From positions 63,702,593-63,766,592 of the forward strand of contig OX419759.1 of NCBI GenBank assembly GCA_948567375.1: a DNA stretch of 64,000 nt, written 5' to 3'. Below the pieces are notes generated by a model, which was not told the DNA's origin, did not search any database, and saw nothing but the letters and a program-made list of their open reading frames with translations. Every line of letters begins with the position of its first letter. Within the stretch, counting starts at the first letter, position 1. This document shows, in pieces, positions 45,254 through 56,051 of this stretch. The translations under genes and the position numbers were made by a program. Source of the DNA: Lunularia cruciata (Eukaryota > Streptophyta > Marchantiopsida > Lunulariales > Lunulariaceae).

Positions 45254-45901
45254 GTTCCCAAAGATGAATCTAAACACTCAAACATGCTTTTTGTTGATCT
45301 CAAACTTCTCATGCATGAGATCTCCACTCTGCAGAATTGACCCTTCCTCACAATGTCACTCAAATCTCCCAACCAGTATGTCACAGTCCTCTGAAATTTT
45401 CCACACTTGATCAAAACTCTAGGGCGTCCCTCCCTGCAAAATTTTAGATCTTTTCATCGAGCCATTTGGCTTAGACACCTTTCTATTCAGCACCCATATT
45501 TCAGATTTGGTCTGAAAACCACCCCCCTCACTTCAAAAACTCATAACGCACTACGCAAAAATGATCTCTCTCTAATTTTTGTGGCATCAGGTAGGATACA
45601 ATGCACTGAATTTTCTTGGAAATTTTCAGGACAATCCACTAAAAATTGAAGAAATGGCAGACTCTGTACAATTTTCCAGAGAGCATGCAGTTGCGGGAGC
45701 ACTTTACCCTATCAACTTTCAAAAATTCTAGCCCAGTGCGCATAGAAGCTCTCTCAATAATTTCAAGTGTGCTAACTGAAAGATAACCCAAGCTATCATG
45801 TGTAGAAATCTCAAGTCCAGATCTCAAACTTGAGATTTTGCCCAAAATCACCTTAATCCCCAAAATCTGCAATCCACCTCACACAATCTCTCCAATTCCT
45901 C

Positions 45902-46072
45902 TCATGTGTACAAGATGTACAAAATCACCTCAAAGACATCATAATGAACTACAGGGTATACAAATGGATCTTGGTTCTCTAACATAAGTTCAGCCCTCTC
46001 CTCTCCTAATGTTCTCTCCAAGTGAGCTCTCATAGCCTCCTTCTGCCTAATGTAGAATTGGACGCGGAACAT
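45902..46072 (-). CDS. Leader ORF of element B (56 aa), shared small-protein family
   Basis: The ATG at 46072 lies 19 nt after the PBS and is the first ORF of the genomic RNA body. The product reads MFRVQFYIRQKEAMRAHLE, TLGEERAELMLENQDP, VYPVVHYD and ends VILYILYT. The spacing of YI, MR, G.E, P.V.P.V.YD and YIL is that of leader ORF 1 of chromovirus C, although the two elements have different primers, LTRs and domain content. No known domain. The predicted fold has strand-helix-strand character (inference). Confidence 0.6.
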   Translation of the reverse strand: MFRVQFYIRQKEAMRAHLERTLGEERAELMLENQDPFVYPVVHYDVFEVILYILYT

Positions 46073-46091
46073 TATCTTGCCTTCTAGAGAG

Positions 46092-46109
46092 GTCCCGGCA
46101 ACGGAACCA
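46092..46109 (-). promoter_or_regulatory. Primer binding site of element B (tRNA-Glu)
   Basis: The plus strand reads GTCCCGGCAACGGAACCA, identical to the 3' end of plant tRNA-Glu (UUC) including CCA, as I recall that tRNA. Four bases separate it from the LTR. Most plant Ty3 elements use initiator tRNA-Met instead. Confidence 0.85.
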
Positions 46110-46113
46110 AAAA

Positions 46114-46792
46114 TGTGAGCCGGCCTGTCTCTCACTCAGGATGAACCTCTGATGGCTATTATGGTAGCACACCATGGACTAAGAAGGCAAGGAACCCCAA
46201 CTCCATCATACTCCTCCAAGGCTAACACTCCAAGACTCAAGACATTGCTCACTAGAGAACTCAATGAGAGAGAGATAGTTGCAAATGAAAGGATGATGAG
46301 TACCTCCTCACTCCTTGTTTATATACTTGTGAAATAGTTACGTACCAAAGTTACTAATTACCGTAGTAACTCAAGTTACTAGACTAAAAGTCAAGTAAAG
46401 TCAAAAAGTAGAAAGGAATATCCATTCACATGGGCATATTCCCCTTATCTTGACCCAACCACTAAAGCAAGGATTCCTTCACATGGGCTATCCTTGGACT
46501 AAAGAAGAATCCAAAACAAAAAGGCTTGCGGGCCCAAGAGTTCTCAACTCTTTCCCCAAAGCCAAACACCTAGGAATAATACCAAGTCAACACACTAAAA
46601 TCCAAAATAGTGGTGCTCATCTTTTCTACTTCCTCTAAAGTAAGGTCCCATCTATCTTAGCTATGACTAACTTTAGCTAACCATGACTAATATAGAACCA
46701 TCCTTTATCTCTATATAAATAATATCTCTTAAGTACTTGTAATACCAAGCTAAATATCACAATACCACACACATGCACAAATGGGTGTTACA
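46114..46792 (-). repeat. 5' LTR of element B (679 bp)
   Basis: Looks identical to the 3' LTR by eye. A strong TATA box lies at 46317-46325. Confidence 0.95.
46317..46325 (-). promoter_or_regulatory. TATA box in the 5' LTR of B
   Basis: The minus strand TATATAAAC lies about 205 bases upstream of the LTR inner edge, suitable to start the genomic RNA. Conserved in all four A/B LTRs. Confidence 0.65.
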
Positions 46793-47408
46793 GCTCCGTG
46801 ATCTCTGTTGAAAACAATTGGAAATATTGATTCATTCTTGAGATCCAATTTTCCACTACTCCCATCATATGCTACCCCTTGTAAGGCTCAATGTTGCAAG
46901 TCTTCTTCATCTGGAGTAGCAATTTGGCTTCATCATTGATAGGGTTTGTAGGCACAGATGCCTCAACAAGTACTTCAATTGCCAATACTAGGTTTTGAGA
47001 TGGCTCTTCTTCTTGCATGGCTTGATTGTTCCTGAGGATCTGCACTTGACTTTGTAATGTCGCCATGGTCATGTTAATCTCCCAAAATTCATTCAACATC
47101 CCTTGCATTCCTTGCACTAGCTCTTGCAATTGCGGATCCATGGCTCCTGCAACACTCAATTGCTAATGTCTACTTCAATACAAAGTCAATATGATCACTC
47201 TGGAAGGCGCACAAACTATTAGAACTACCATTGGGACCTCAGAAGCCATCACTCATTGATAATACTCCTCACCAAATTCCTAACCACAAAATCTCTCAAC
47301 ATCACTTTGGGTCTCACTACATAACGGATTTCTACTTGAGTGTTAAAAGGGAGAGGATTTAGAACATTCATATCCATATCATCATAATAGAATATAGATT
47401 GTCAAATC

Positions 47409-47603
47409 TCACTCTCTATCACATATCACCATAGGTAGAATCACCAGGTTTGGTGAGTTCATCACCCTATCCATGAATTCTGCACCAAAGTGATAAAGTA
47501 GCAATACCTTCATTTGCTCATGCTGGATGTACATAACCTTGATGTGGAATGGATTTGAGAATGGAAAGTTAGGTGTGGGAAATTTTCCTCCCGGTGCATT
47601 CAT
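47409..47603 (-). pseudogene. Leader ORF 1 of element D, truncated by a stop
   Basis: The ATG at 47603 gives a product nearly identical to C leader ORF 1: FHIKVMYIQHEQMKV, YHFGAEFMDRVMNSPN. It ends at DRE because the following TGG has become TGA. The remaining codons (DLTIYIL) are still present downstream. Confidence 0.65.
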
Positions 47604-47735
47604 CCCATCCGCTCTCTAAAGCCCTTCCTAAGTCTAGTACTGTTCTCCATCTCAAATTACTCAGTTTCAATAGTTTGTGCTCTACCGAGAGGGGTGATCT
47701 ACTCTCTTGGACTAAAACACTCACTCTAATACCAT

Positions 47736-48442
47736 TGTAATACTCCAAGGACAAGAGAAGAGAGAAAACACAGATTACACACTCAAACATTTGATGCCCT
47801 AAAGGAGCACCTTCTCTTTATTATATTGACAAAGAGGATCTCATCCAAGGAAGCTCCACCATAGGATTAGGCACATAGATAGGTGACATGTCAACCAGCT
47901 CCACCCTTGGATTACTTACTTGGATAGGTGATATGTCGGTCTAGGTCCCATCTGGTTGGTCAAACAAGCTTTGACCAAAGGGAATCTTTTAGGGAATCTT
48001 CTTGTAGGAATCTTAGAATCACATGGGTAAGGTACCGTTGGAAAACTCTCATTAAGAGAAATGAAGGAGGTATATTGGTATACTTTCAAGGCCTAATTCA
48101 TCCATTTAGGCCTCCAAAATTACCTTCAAAGATTTCAGGTATATTTTGATTCCTACTCTATTAGTAGAAGTCCCCTTTTGGTGATACCTCTTTCTGATCT
48201 GTTTAGTCCATCATTTGTAATATCCTTCCAGATGTTACCAAACCAATTCTCACCTTTAAATCATATGTCTAGCTATTGGTTCTAAGGTTCTCAAGTCTAT
48301 TTTGGTTTTTACCCTATTAGTGGAAGTACTCTTTTGGTGATACTTATATCTAATCTATTTTGACCATCATGTATAACATCATTCTAGATGTTACCAAACC
48401 AAATTTTACATCTAGATAATATGGCTAGTTCTTGGTATTACA
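47736..48442 (-). repeat. 5' LTR of element D (707 bp)
   Basis: TGTAATACTCCAAGG...GGTATTACA. It is collinear with the C LTRs but lacks the GC-rich central stretch and differs at many CG sites. Confidence 0.85.
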
Positions 48443-48870
48443 TATGGTCTATACATGTATATTCATGTATATTGTATACTTTTGCTACTATACTTGCATC
48501 ACTTGGATGTTCAGGTTTTGTTTTGGTTTTCATGGACTCCTTTCAGTTTTTGTACTTTATTGGTCCCAAAGGGACTGTAGTCCTTATATGAGGTCTTAGA
48601 GCTCCATGGGCTATATACCTAGTGCCTAAAACTTGGATCACTCTAGGAGTTTATACATACTTATCGTTTGGACATGTATATTCATGTATATTGTACACTT
48701 CAACTACTACACTTGCACCCAAAATTGTTTTGGTTTTGATGGATTGACTTAATTTTTTGTACTTGCACCATTACTTTGATTTAGTTTTAATGGACTCCTT
48801 TGATGTTTGTACTTTATAGGTCCCAAAGGGATTATATTTCATGTCCATGGGCTGATTTAAACTTTGGCAA
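48443..48870 (+). repeat. Tandem duplication of about 205 bp in unassigned sequence K
   Basis: Two diverged units share ATGTATATTCATGTATATTG, TGGACTCCTTT, TTTGTACTTTAT and GGTCCCAAAGGGA (from about 48452 and 48675). The word CTATATACCTAGTGCCTAAAACT also occurs at about 38410, left of D, so D lies within this older repeat family. Confidence 0.6.
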
Positions 48871-49436
48871 TTCTCATGATGTTTTGACTATTAATGGTCC
48901 AATAGTTAATTGCTTATCCAATGGTTAAACACCAAGTCAACACTAGTTTGAGTTAAACACCAATATTTGTAAGTTAAAAATTGAGTTAAATACCAGTCCA
49001 TGGAAACCATGCAATAGATATAATTGGAATGTGTTAACATAAAAATCACATAAGCTTGGATTGAGCTAAGTAGACCATGCACACTGATTTACATAGAATG
49101 CATTAACCATGCAAACTATGGAAGCTTAGATTGATCAAAGTAGACTAAGTAGACCATGCAAACTACACAATCCTATTTGTGTGGGGTTCATGATAGAACC
49201 CGGGCTGTTTTGGTTTGATCATGTACTATTTAACCAAAAAAAATTTCCGGTAATACAAATGTGCCATCTACAGTTGCATATATGTTCTATGCTGCACATA
49301 AAGAATCATTGAGAGAGAAGAAAAGATGTTGTATAAAGATGAATTCCCACTTGTGATAACACTACTAGCTTACTTGTAATGCTTTTAAATAGAATGTAAA
49401 CTAGTAAAATTTATATATAATCATCAGCTTACATGC
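48871..49436. other. Unassigned AT-rich sequence
   Basis: Contains repeated short words such as GTAGACCATGCA and AGCTTAGATTGA. No ORF or RNA gene seen. Confidence 0.4.
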
Positions 49437-51966
49437 TTAGGAGAAATATATCATTCCAGCAACATGAGAGACAATTTGGGTGATATCAAAGGATCCTATC
49501 CAATTAAGGGCAAGTTTACAAACTTGGGTATCAAGTGGGAGGGGGAGGTTACTAGAGGATAGCATGACTTTATCACCGACTTCAAAGGTGAGATCACGAC
49601 GATGGTGGTCCGCATATTGTTTTTGGCAATTTTGAGCAACAAGGAGGTGAGGCTTGGCTTGTTGGAGAGATTGGGATATAGTGGTCAAGAATGTGGAAGT
49701 ATGAGGAACCTGAGATGGAGGGGGAGCAAGAAGAGTATCTTGAACAAGCAGATCTTGGCCAAAATTGAAAAAGAAAGGAGAAAATCTGGTGCTTGCCTGT
49801 TTGGAATTGTTCTAGGCAAATTCTGCAATTGCAAGACATTCATCCCAATTGGTATAGTGGACATTGACAAAGGCATGCAACATATCCTCCAATGTACAAT
49901 TTGCACATTTGGTTTGTCCATCAGTTTGAGGATGATAGGTCGTGAACAAAGCAAGCTTGGTGCCGAGTATTTGGAAGAGTGCTTGCCAAAACTTCTTGGT
50001 AAATCGAGGATCACGGTCAGAGATGAGTACACGTGGCATCCCATGATGCTTGAAGACATTGTTGAAGTAGATTTTCACTAAGTTTAGAGCATCCACGGTA
50101 TCATAGGTTGGTGCCAAGTGGATTTGCTTACTAAGCTTATCCACAAACACCACGATTGCGGTGTGTCCTTGTTTTGTTTTTAGCAAGGATGTGATAAGAT
50201 CCAAGCTCACATGCTCCTAGCAAGCGGATGGAACAGCGAGTGGTTGAAGGAGTCCACTTGGCTTCCGGTTGCTGGCCTTGTTACGTTGGGCCACCACCAT
50301 TGATGTTGGAGGGTACCCAAGGTCTTATCCACACCCATGTGACCAGCGATGGGTAAATCATGGGCTTCTTGAAGGCGCACAAGTTGGAGATCACCTTTAG
50401 TTGGAACATAGATAGTGTCCTCATGGAATAAAAGGCCCTCCTTGATGGAGAAGGTGTTGGACTCCTTATCTCATGCCATAAGGCAACCATGTACCATTTG
50501 GAAGAAGGGATCTTGGTGTAGAGCTGACTAAAACTCATTTTGGACCTTGGAGTCAATTGACATTGTTGAAATTGCCACTATGATGAGAAGAAGAGACTTC
50601 AAATCATGTCTTTGTGATAAAGCATCAGGGATGACATGGAACCAACCTAGTTTGTACTCATGATGTCATACAGTTGGAGTTGTTCCTCTTATCGATGATG
50701 TTGACTCTTCATGTGTTCTAAGTGTAAGGTTTGCAACAATGGTTTGTGATCAGTTTGCATGATCACTTGTTTCCCCAAGAAGTAATGTCTCCATGCCTTA
50801 GTGGCATATACCATTGCAAGTTGTTCTCAATCTTGAGCAAAGTAGTTTTATTCAGCCTTATTGAGTCGGCAAGACACAAAGGCAATGGGATGAAGTCCAT
50901 CTGGGAATTCTTGTTGTAGCATAGCTCCAATTGCAAAGTTAGAAGCATCAAAATTAACCACACAAGGTAGTTGAGGATCATATGGTTGAAGAATGGGTCT
51001 TGAAGACACCATATGCTTCAACTTCTGGAATGCTTCCTCATGCTTGGTGGTCCACTGGAAGCTCAAGTTCTTTCCCAAGAGGTTAGTCAATGGTGCAGCC
51101 ACATGAGTATAATAATGGATGAATCGTCGGTAAAAACTGGCCAATCCATTGAATGTCCACACTTCTGTAGCATCCTTCGGGGCAAGCCAATCAGTAATGG
51201 CCTTGATTTTCTCTTCTCCCATCTTGATCCCCTCTGATGAGATCTTATGACCCAAGAAGGTAACCTCCTTCTGCCAAAAGGCACACTTTGACTTCTTGCA
51301 ATAAAATTTCCATTGTCGTAGTCGTCTTAGGACTTCTTGCACATGATTCACGTGTTCCGCCTTTGTCTTGCTATTGATTAAGATGTCATCCAAGAACACC
51401 TCCATGGACCGATCCAATAGTCCATCCAACACCCGATGCATCTGATCTATGAAGACTACTGGAGCATTAGTGAGTCCAAAAGGTAAAACTCTCCACTCAA
51501 AATGCCCACACTTGGTCCAAAAGGTAGTCTTTTACACATCCTCTCTATCAAAAGGAATTTGCCAATAGTTGCTACAAAGATCCAGCTTGGAAAAGAAGCG
51601 TGCTCCACTTAGTTGATCAAGCAAGTCATTGGTTTGAGGCAAGGGATATGCATTCTTCACGGTTTGCTTATTGAGCCTACGATAATTAGTATAGAAACAA
51701 AGTCTTCCATCCTTCTTTGGAACAAATAGTACCGGTGCTCCCCAAGGAGAGGTACTATGTTGTATGAAGTCCTTCTCCAACAACTTTGTAAGTGTTGTTT
51801 GCAACTCCTCCAACTCCTTTGGTGAGAGCCAATAGATCAGTCTACTCACTGGAGTACTCCTTAGCAATAGCTCGATCTTGAAAGGCATACCTCGATCGAA
51901 GGGTAATCCCTTTGGCAGATCATCCAAAAACACATCTACAAACTCCTTAAGTTTCCAATCAACCAT
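49437..51966 (-). pseudogene. pol: Element G pol: RT, RNase H, integrase
   Basis: RT fragments at 51532-51966 (FFSKLDL) and 50848-51441 (VFLDDILI, both catalytic aspartates kept; then RNase H start NFDAS). Integrase at 49812-50210 keeps DRDPRF, but the catalytic region reads DGQTKCAN where DGQTERAN is usual, so the glutamate is lost. The frame ends near 49440 after FDITQIVSHV. The 3' end of the element, including its LTR, is missing. Confidence 0.85.
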
Positions 51967-53576
51967 TGCTTAATGAGGCTCTTGGCCCTCCACAAATTGT
52001 TCTTGTGCAATTGGCTTGATCCACATCGCAAATACAGATTTATCTTCCTCCAAAGCTTGCTTTATGGCTTCTTTACTAACAAACTTTCCTTCTAGGGACT
52101 CATCTCTCTTCCAAGCTTGCTCCTGGTTGCCTTCTTGGCAAACTTCCCATCTTGGGACTCATCTCCCAGCCAGGTTTGCTCTATGGCTACCTTCTCAACA
52201 AACTTCCCATCTTGGGACTAACGATTCTTAAGTGTCTTACTCAAAGGTGCTAGACAACCTAATCGGAAATTCCTACCTTGATGTTGTACTTGAATTTGAC
52301 ATCGGGTCCAATCAAATTGAACCTTATGATATTCAAGCCAAGGTAGACCTAGAATGATATCATAGTGTAGAGGTGCCCCTACAAACCTCATACACTCCAA
52401 ATACTCCTTCCTAATCTTGAAGGTAATAGGATGCGAGGTGCGGAATGCAGAACCCTTTTTACCACCCGCCATCATCAAACTACTTCCAATCAATGGCTTG
52501 ATAGGAATACTCAATTCCTTTGCTACTTGCATAGATATGCAATTCTATGAACTTCCAAAATCAACCAAAATCCTACAACCCCGATTAGATATCATACCTT
52601 GCAAGTGAAGCAAACTTGCATAGGTCAAGCATTCAATCCCATTGGAACTAATCAAGCTCCTAATAGGCGGCTAAAAATCTCCTACTGGGATTCTTTGTTT
52701 CCCTGATCATTTTGCTCCACAACCTCCACCTGGGCAACTTGTCGAGGTCATCCATTCTTGAGTAGACATTCAGCAATGCGATGCTCCAATTGATGATAAT
52801 AAAAAAAACCACCATTTTGTCGTAGTTTCTCTCTATCTGCCGTGCCAAGTGTTCTTCATTGAATGGCATCAATCTCTAGTGGTGCTGGCTCCTCCACTTG
52901 TGTGTATTGTATTGGTAGGCTCTATGGATGTCGAGGCCAAGTTGTTGCCACCAAGGAATCAAAATGTTCGTCCAACCGCATGACTTCCTCCAAGTGTTGT
53001 GGCTGTTGCATGGTTACCTCTAATTTAGTTCTCACCTTCAAGCCCCTTACAAATCAATCCAGAGCTTCACCTTCTAATGTATCTAGAATTTATGTGATGG
53101 TGTTTTGGAACTACGTGATGTAACTTCTTACATAGCCAATCTGTTTCAACTCTGCCAACTTATCTCGTGCAGCTCGTGTGGCATTTATAGCTTGGAACCA
53201 ACTAATTATTCTTGAATTCTGCCCATATCAAGATTGGTGTAACTACTTTTTGTTTAGCTCGCTCCACTCGGAATCTTCACCATAGCTTTGCTACTCCATC
53301 CAATTGGCTAGAAGCCAAGAGAATCTATTTTTACTCATCTTGTAGATTGGTAGCTTCAAAATAACATTCACAATCAAACACAAAATTCTCCACTACACCT
53401 AGAAGATTCTTGCCTTCAAATACCTTGGGTTTAGGGAATCTGATCCAATCTTCTTCTTCTCGAATTGGTACTCTCTCCACTTGCTCTTGTCATCAAAGAT
53501 CTCGTTCATCCAACAATCAAGTAAGGTGCTTGATTTGTTGTTTCATAGCAAGGATAACATTGAGTATTGCCGCCAT
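51967..53576 (-). pseudogene. gag: Element G gag and protease
   Basis: Gag starts at ATG 53576 in an ACCATGG context and stops after about 20 codons. A degenerate knuckle (HQLEHRIAEC) lies near 52780. Protease region at 52218-52600 (VDFGSS, LHYDIILGLPWLEYH). The stretch at 52010-52210 contains three short copies of TTCCCATCTTGGGACTCATCTC-like sequence, a local coding repeat in the linker before RT. Confidence 0.75.
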
Positions 53577-53609
53577 GGTTGCTACTCTATCACACCACCC
53601 CTAATCTAT

Positions 53610-53825
53610 CTAATTTACAAACATATAGAAACAGCACGTCCACCGTTCTTCATAAGTTACAACCGGAAGCACCAAGGGTTCCTTAGATATGGTGATCATA
53701 TGCAGAAAATTATATCCAAAGTGCAAGGTGATGAATTGTGTGAAACAATGCTTGGGTAGTATTTGGATGCAAAAATTCCAATGGTTTGGTGGAAGTGGAT
53801 TTGGTGGTCTATAAATTCCATCCAT
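53610..53825 (-). CDS. Leader ORF of element G (71 aa), shared small-protein family
   Basis: The ATG at 53825 is 10 nt after the PBS. A proline-rich start (MDGIYRPPNPLPPNHW) is followed by LHFGYNFLHM, EPLVLPVVTYEERW and a hydrophobic end (FYMFVN). HFG..F and P.VLP.V.Y..RW match C leader ORF 1. It stops 33 nt before the gag ATG and in the gag frame, exactly as leader ORF 2 of C does, with a second TAG between. It is open although the gag and pol around it are broken. Confidence 0.65.
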   Translation of the reverse strand: MDGIYRPPNPLPPNHWNFCIQILPKHCFTQFITLHFGYNFLHMITISKEPLVLPVVTYEERWTCCFYMFVN

Positions 53826-53835
53826 CCCATTCCTG

Positions 53836-53847
53836 CTCTTATACCAA
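53836..53847 (-). promoter_or_regulatory. Primer binding site of element G
   Basis: The minus strand TTGGTATAAGAG resembles the initiator tRNA-Met site TGGTATCAGAGC, and directly abuts the LTR. Confidence 0.65.
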
Positions 53848-53950
53848 TGTAAAAGACCAAATCCGAGGAGAGAAATAGGAGAATGGAAACTCACATTGGG
53901 ACACTTGAATGAGGGAAAACTCTGAATGCCTAGCATGAGCTTTGGCTTTG

Positions 53951-53960
53951 GTATTTATAG
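53951..53960 (-). promoter_or_regulatory. TATA box of the G LTR
   Basis: CTATAAATAC on the minus strand, conserved in F. Confidence 0.6.
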
Positions 53961-53979
53961 GTAACATACAAGGCCTTTG

Positions 53980-54190
53980 AGAAGCTTCTCAAGAAGCTTC
54001 CTCAAGCCGCTTTCTTAGAGTGCAAGCCAAGTTAATTAGGAAGCTTCTCAAGAAACTTCCTTCTAGAAGCCGCCTACTTGGCATGCAAGCTAAGCTAGTT
54101 AAAAGCTTCCAGAGCTTCCTTCTAGAAGCTACTTACTTGAGGTGCAAGCTAAGCTAGCTAGGAAGCTTCCCAAGAAGCTTCCTAGATACT
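53980..54190 (-). promoter_or_regulatory. GAAGCTTC / TTCTAGAA array upstream of TATA (heat-shock-element-like)
   Basis: Repeated GAAnnTTC and TTCnnGAA units: GAAGCTTCTCAAGAAGCTTC at 53981, GAAACTTCCTTCTAGAA at 54052, and GAAGCTTCCCAAGAAGCTTC near 54161. They lie 20-230 bases upstream of the TATA box in transcription terms. Heat-shock factor binds alternating GAA/TTC units with 2-bp spacing, and several pairs here fit, though others have 4-bp spacing. F keeps the same array. Confidence 0.45.
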
Positions 54191-54272
54191 TCTATAATAT
54201 TCTAGGCTAATTTGTCTTATGTGCTACTTCGTAAGCCCGACTAACTTCATCGCAAAACTCCATATTGTTACA

Positions 54273-56051
54273 AACTACCTCTACTCTAGAAGCAGGAACC
54301 ACATCATCCCTACTCTCACACAAAGCATGGTAGCCAATCTGAACATTGGAGTTGGGTCAACTCCCAATGTACACATGTCACTAGTTGAAAATAAAGGATA
54401 GTGCATAATCAGTTAAGCCGCCTCCAACATAGTGCTAGACTTAGTCTGTGTAATAGTAGGTGTTTGACTAGCAGGTAGCCTATCATGCAAAATCCATCAC
54501 TACCTACCACACTTGCACTAAGACCTACACACACTTGCACTAGGAGCCATGGATGATGTTTATAGGGCCTCAAAGAGCATGAAGGACTAGGGAAGTCTGA
54601 CCTGTCTCCCAACCTCTCCTCTATGGGGTCCAACTCCATTGATGCTCACTCCTCTAAGCTCTGAAGCACGTACTGCACTTTTAGTCACTACTGCAAATAC
54701 ATCTACCTATGTTGCTCCACACATGAAGTCCAAAGCATCTCTATCACCAACATATGAGGTGGAAGCCTCAGCTCCCGAACTCCTCTGATGCTCTAAGCAA
54801 TGGCCATACTAGCCAATCTATGCTCCAACTACTCAATCCAAGTAGCCATAGTTGTATCAAAAGTAAGGGCAGGTACAACACCCCTACTAGGTGTAGATCC
54901 TCTACCACCACCTCTACCACCTTGTCCTCCATAAACTGGAGCTCCTCTACCACTTGCCATAGCAGCCCTACCACTCCGTAACTACGGGTGTAGTTCAAAG
55001 CACCGGTCACTAGTGTGACCAAATTTGTGGCAATGCTCACACTGTCTTTATTCTGGTTATGATGCACCAAAGGTATCAAGTCTGCTGCCATGAGGGCACT
55101 CTCTCTTGTGATAGGTCCACCACAAGTCCAACAAGCAACACCATTACTCACTAGTTGTTGTTGACCTAAAAATGAAGGTAAGGGTCTAACTATAGTAGGC
55201 CTTCCACTCGCTCCATAGGACCTAGACTGTCCACCTTGTCCTTGAAAACCAATTGGATGTGGTGCACTCTACTGCACTCTAGAAGAAGTCACAATTGTGG
55301 ATGAGGTCTCCCTTCCAAATCTAGATGTCACCACTCTCCTCTACCATATTGAGTTCAATACGCTCAACCAAACTAAAGACCACTGCCAAAGTGGGCAAAG
55401 TAACCTATGACAACACAACATCATGAACTCTATGTCTCAACTCCTTGTCCAATATTCTATACCAAAATTGGACTACCTAGGCCTCAGTAACTTTCTAAGT
55501 GAAATTTATCAGCCGCCTCAAGCAAGTGTTTGCCTTGCATAGGCTCTCTCCAGCCTTCCATTGGAACTCTTGCAAACTCCTCAATTTGTCAATCCGCACT
55601 CCTTGGTAATTTTACCTCAAACCTAGAAGATCTCCACCATGGGGTTAAACCCCAATACCACACCACCTCTTGTAGCGGTACCTCCACTCGTAGTAGCACT
55701 ATCTCCAACTAGTGCATCTCCACCAGCTCCACCAACACTACTTGAGCTAGAACTCATGGGTACTTCCGATCTACTCTTTGCAATCAAGCTTGAAGTGATA
55801 GAGACATAGTTTAGAGACCAATATTGTCTCCATAACTCAATCTCCTCCAAGTGAGCTCTCTTGAACTCATGGTAATCATCCATCGACGTACCCTCCAAAT
55901 GTTGAAACAACCCCTTCCATGCCATGAAGGGTGTAAACAAAGTTGGGTTCCGTATATACTGCAAATCACACCAACTATCAAACTCTTGGACGAAGTCATC
56001 CAACTCAATGGTACCCACTATACTAGAGTAACACCTAGGGCCTTTGGAGGT
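54273..56051 (-). pseudogene. Gag-like remnant J with CCHC knuckle
   Basis: On the minus strand, IELDDFVQEFDSWCDLQY and TPFMAWKGLFQHLEG lead into an Asp/Glu-rich helix and a Gly/Ser/Thr-rich linker (55623-56040). Further on, in another frame, a knuckle CEHCHKFGHTSDRC lies at 55000-55041. It is followed by a Gly/Arg-rich tract and a short coiled coil (MATWIE). No RT is seen. The H-family copy I interrupts its 5' side. Confidence 0.5.

Larger units (their letters stand above)
38994..46792 (-). mobile_element. Intact Ty3-type LTR retrotransposon B (family A/B)
   Basis: It is 7799 bp, with two LTRs of 679 bp that look identical by eye, a PBS matching tRNA-Glu, a PPT and an unbroken gag-pol frame. 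It is flanked by the 4-bp duplication GCTC (38990-38993, 46793-46796). The uninterrupted relative in C (near 17790) has a single such site, confirming the length. All motifs needed for transposition are present, so it inserted very recently and may be active. It has no chromodomain. RT words suggest the non-chromovirus branch, but I cannot place the lineage. Confidence 0.95.
46793..48442 (-). mobile_element. Chromovirus D, right part (gag start, leader ORFs, PBS, 5' LTR)
   Basis: It continues D beyond B. The gag start at ATG 47141 reads MDPQLQELVQGMQGM with no stop at codon 4, unlike C and E. A damaged leader ORF 2 lies near 47180-47380, followed by leader ORF 1, a PBS (47723-47734, two changes from the initiator-Met site) and a 707-bp LTR (47736-48442) with the family's ends. 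Confidence 0.8.
53848..54272 (-). repeat. 5' LTR of element G (425 bp)
   Basis: Begins TGTAAAAGACC and ends TTGTTACA. Collinear with the F LTR. No partner LTR was found to the left. Confidence 0.8.

Noticed and set aside
45226-45414. 62-aa ORF overlapping the zinc-motif ORF of B
   Set aside because: Also open in A, but A and B are so similar overall that openness proves nothing. It has no motif and lies in a different frame.
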